Shown in pieces: positions 63,469 through 64,000 of a stretch of DNA of 64,000 bases (its first letter is position 1; each line of letters starts with the position of its first letter). The stretch covers positions 23,197,017-23,261,016 of the forward strand of contig NC_080056.1 of NCBI RefSeq assembly GCF_026212465.1, given 5' to 3'. Source of the DNA: Amaranthus tricolor. Taxonomy: Eukaryota > Streptophyta > Magnoliopsida > Caryophyllales > Amaranthaceae. Below the pieces are notes generated by a model that was not told where the DNA came from, made no database searches, and saw nothing but the letters and a program-made list of their open reading frames with translations. The position numbers were made by a program, and so were the translations under genes.

Positions 63469-64000
63469 GCTCCTTTAAATTTTTGAATTTATTATAAATT
63501 AAGGCGTTTTAAAAGAGTTTATTTTTCTAATTCATGTTCTTCTAATTAGATTAGAAGCTCATTTTAATTAATTTTAAAACTCGATTTTATTCTCGATTTG
63601 GCTGTCGAACCCAGATTTTGGCACAAAAATAGTGATTTTTGGGTGGAATCGACATTTTGGAAAAGATTCTATTCTCTTTGAGGGCTATCCAGAAGCCAAA
63701 TTCGAACCAGAAACCCATTTTTTTAGGGTTTTTCAATTATCAACGAAAATTTTAATTCTTTTTAAGCCTTGATTAATGCAACCATTACAAGGTTAGATTA
63801 ATTGCACATTTGGATCACTAATCTACTGTTTTTAAAAATATCCTTAAGCATTATAGTGGACTTTTTTATTAGTGCTCAAGTTGATATACCTTTTTTCACA
63901 TTAACTTGTTTTTTCACAAATTTTGCAAATAAATTGCAATAAAATGTGAAAGCTTGTTGTGAACTTGTAATTTTAAGTTCCTAAAATGTTAAAGTTCTAA
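63469..64000 (+). other. Copia leader, cut by the window end
   Basis: Non-coding leader homologous to 51540-52078 on the minus strand. It shows that this element and the decayed one share a family. Confidence 0.85.

Overview
This window is nuclear DNA of a flowering plant (probably a eudicot; I cannot name the species). The signs are AT-rich intergenic sequence, GT..AG introns, and layers of plant transposon families: CACTA/EnSpm, Ty1-copia, Ty3-gypsy (chromovirus and Athila-like), an RTE-type LINE, hAT, a Mutator-like or foldback element, and Stowaway MITEs. I see no intact host gene. Host sequence is limited to fragments: an ABCG/PDR transporter piece at 61655-61967 and two unrecognised spliced genes near 19.2-20.4 kb and 24.4-24.8 kb.

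Layout. 1-1430: flanking DNA with a long (AT)n tract. 1431-19102: a 17.7-kb CACTA element (family 1, TSD GTA) with a decayed tnp2 transposase and a second multi-exon gene (Transposase_24-like, DUF8039-like, C48/Ulp1-like protease). A second CACTA element (family 2, 5573-12278, TSD TAG) sits inside its tnp2 and carries its own tnp2 on the minus strand. 19.1-25.6 kb: broken spliced genes and a solo copia LTR (22106-23698, TSD TCTTT). 25.6-32.4 kb: a 5'-truncated LINE, a chromovirus 3' end and an Athila-like gag/protease derivative. 32386-32674: a Stowaway-like MITE. 36076-42804: a solo gypsy LTR (TSD GCTAT) split by a 4.2-kb non-autonomous family-2 CACTA. 43347-43675: a short solo LTR (TSD TATCC). 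43801-52973: a decayed Ty1-copia element on the minus strand with both LTRs truncated. 52970-57117: the 3' half of another family-1 CACTA, fused directly to the copia LTR. 58268-59447: a long-inverted-repeat element with a Stowaway MITE in one arm. 59914-60898: a hAT-type element (TSD TTCTTAGT). 61968-64000: a complete copia 5' LTR plus leader running off the window, inserted in the ABCG exon.

The most interesting structure is a 169-bp tandem repeat forming three arrays inside introns of the family-1 CACTA elements. Next are the clean nesting order shown by target-site duplications (excising the inner CACTA restores the outer tnp2 frame), a copy of the terminal CACTA sequence inside the second gene, and chimeric junctions between unrelated elements.

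Most protein genes here are pseudogenes with stops and frameshifts. No tRNA, rRNA, CRISPR or prokaryotic feature was seen.
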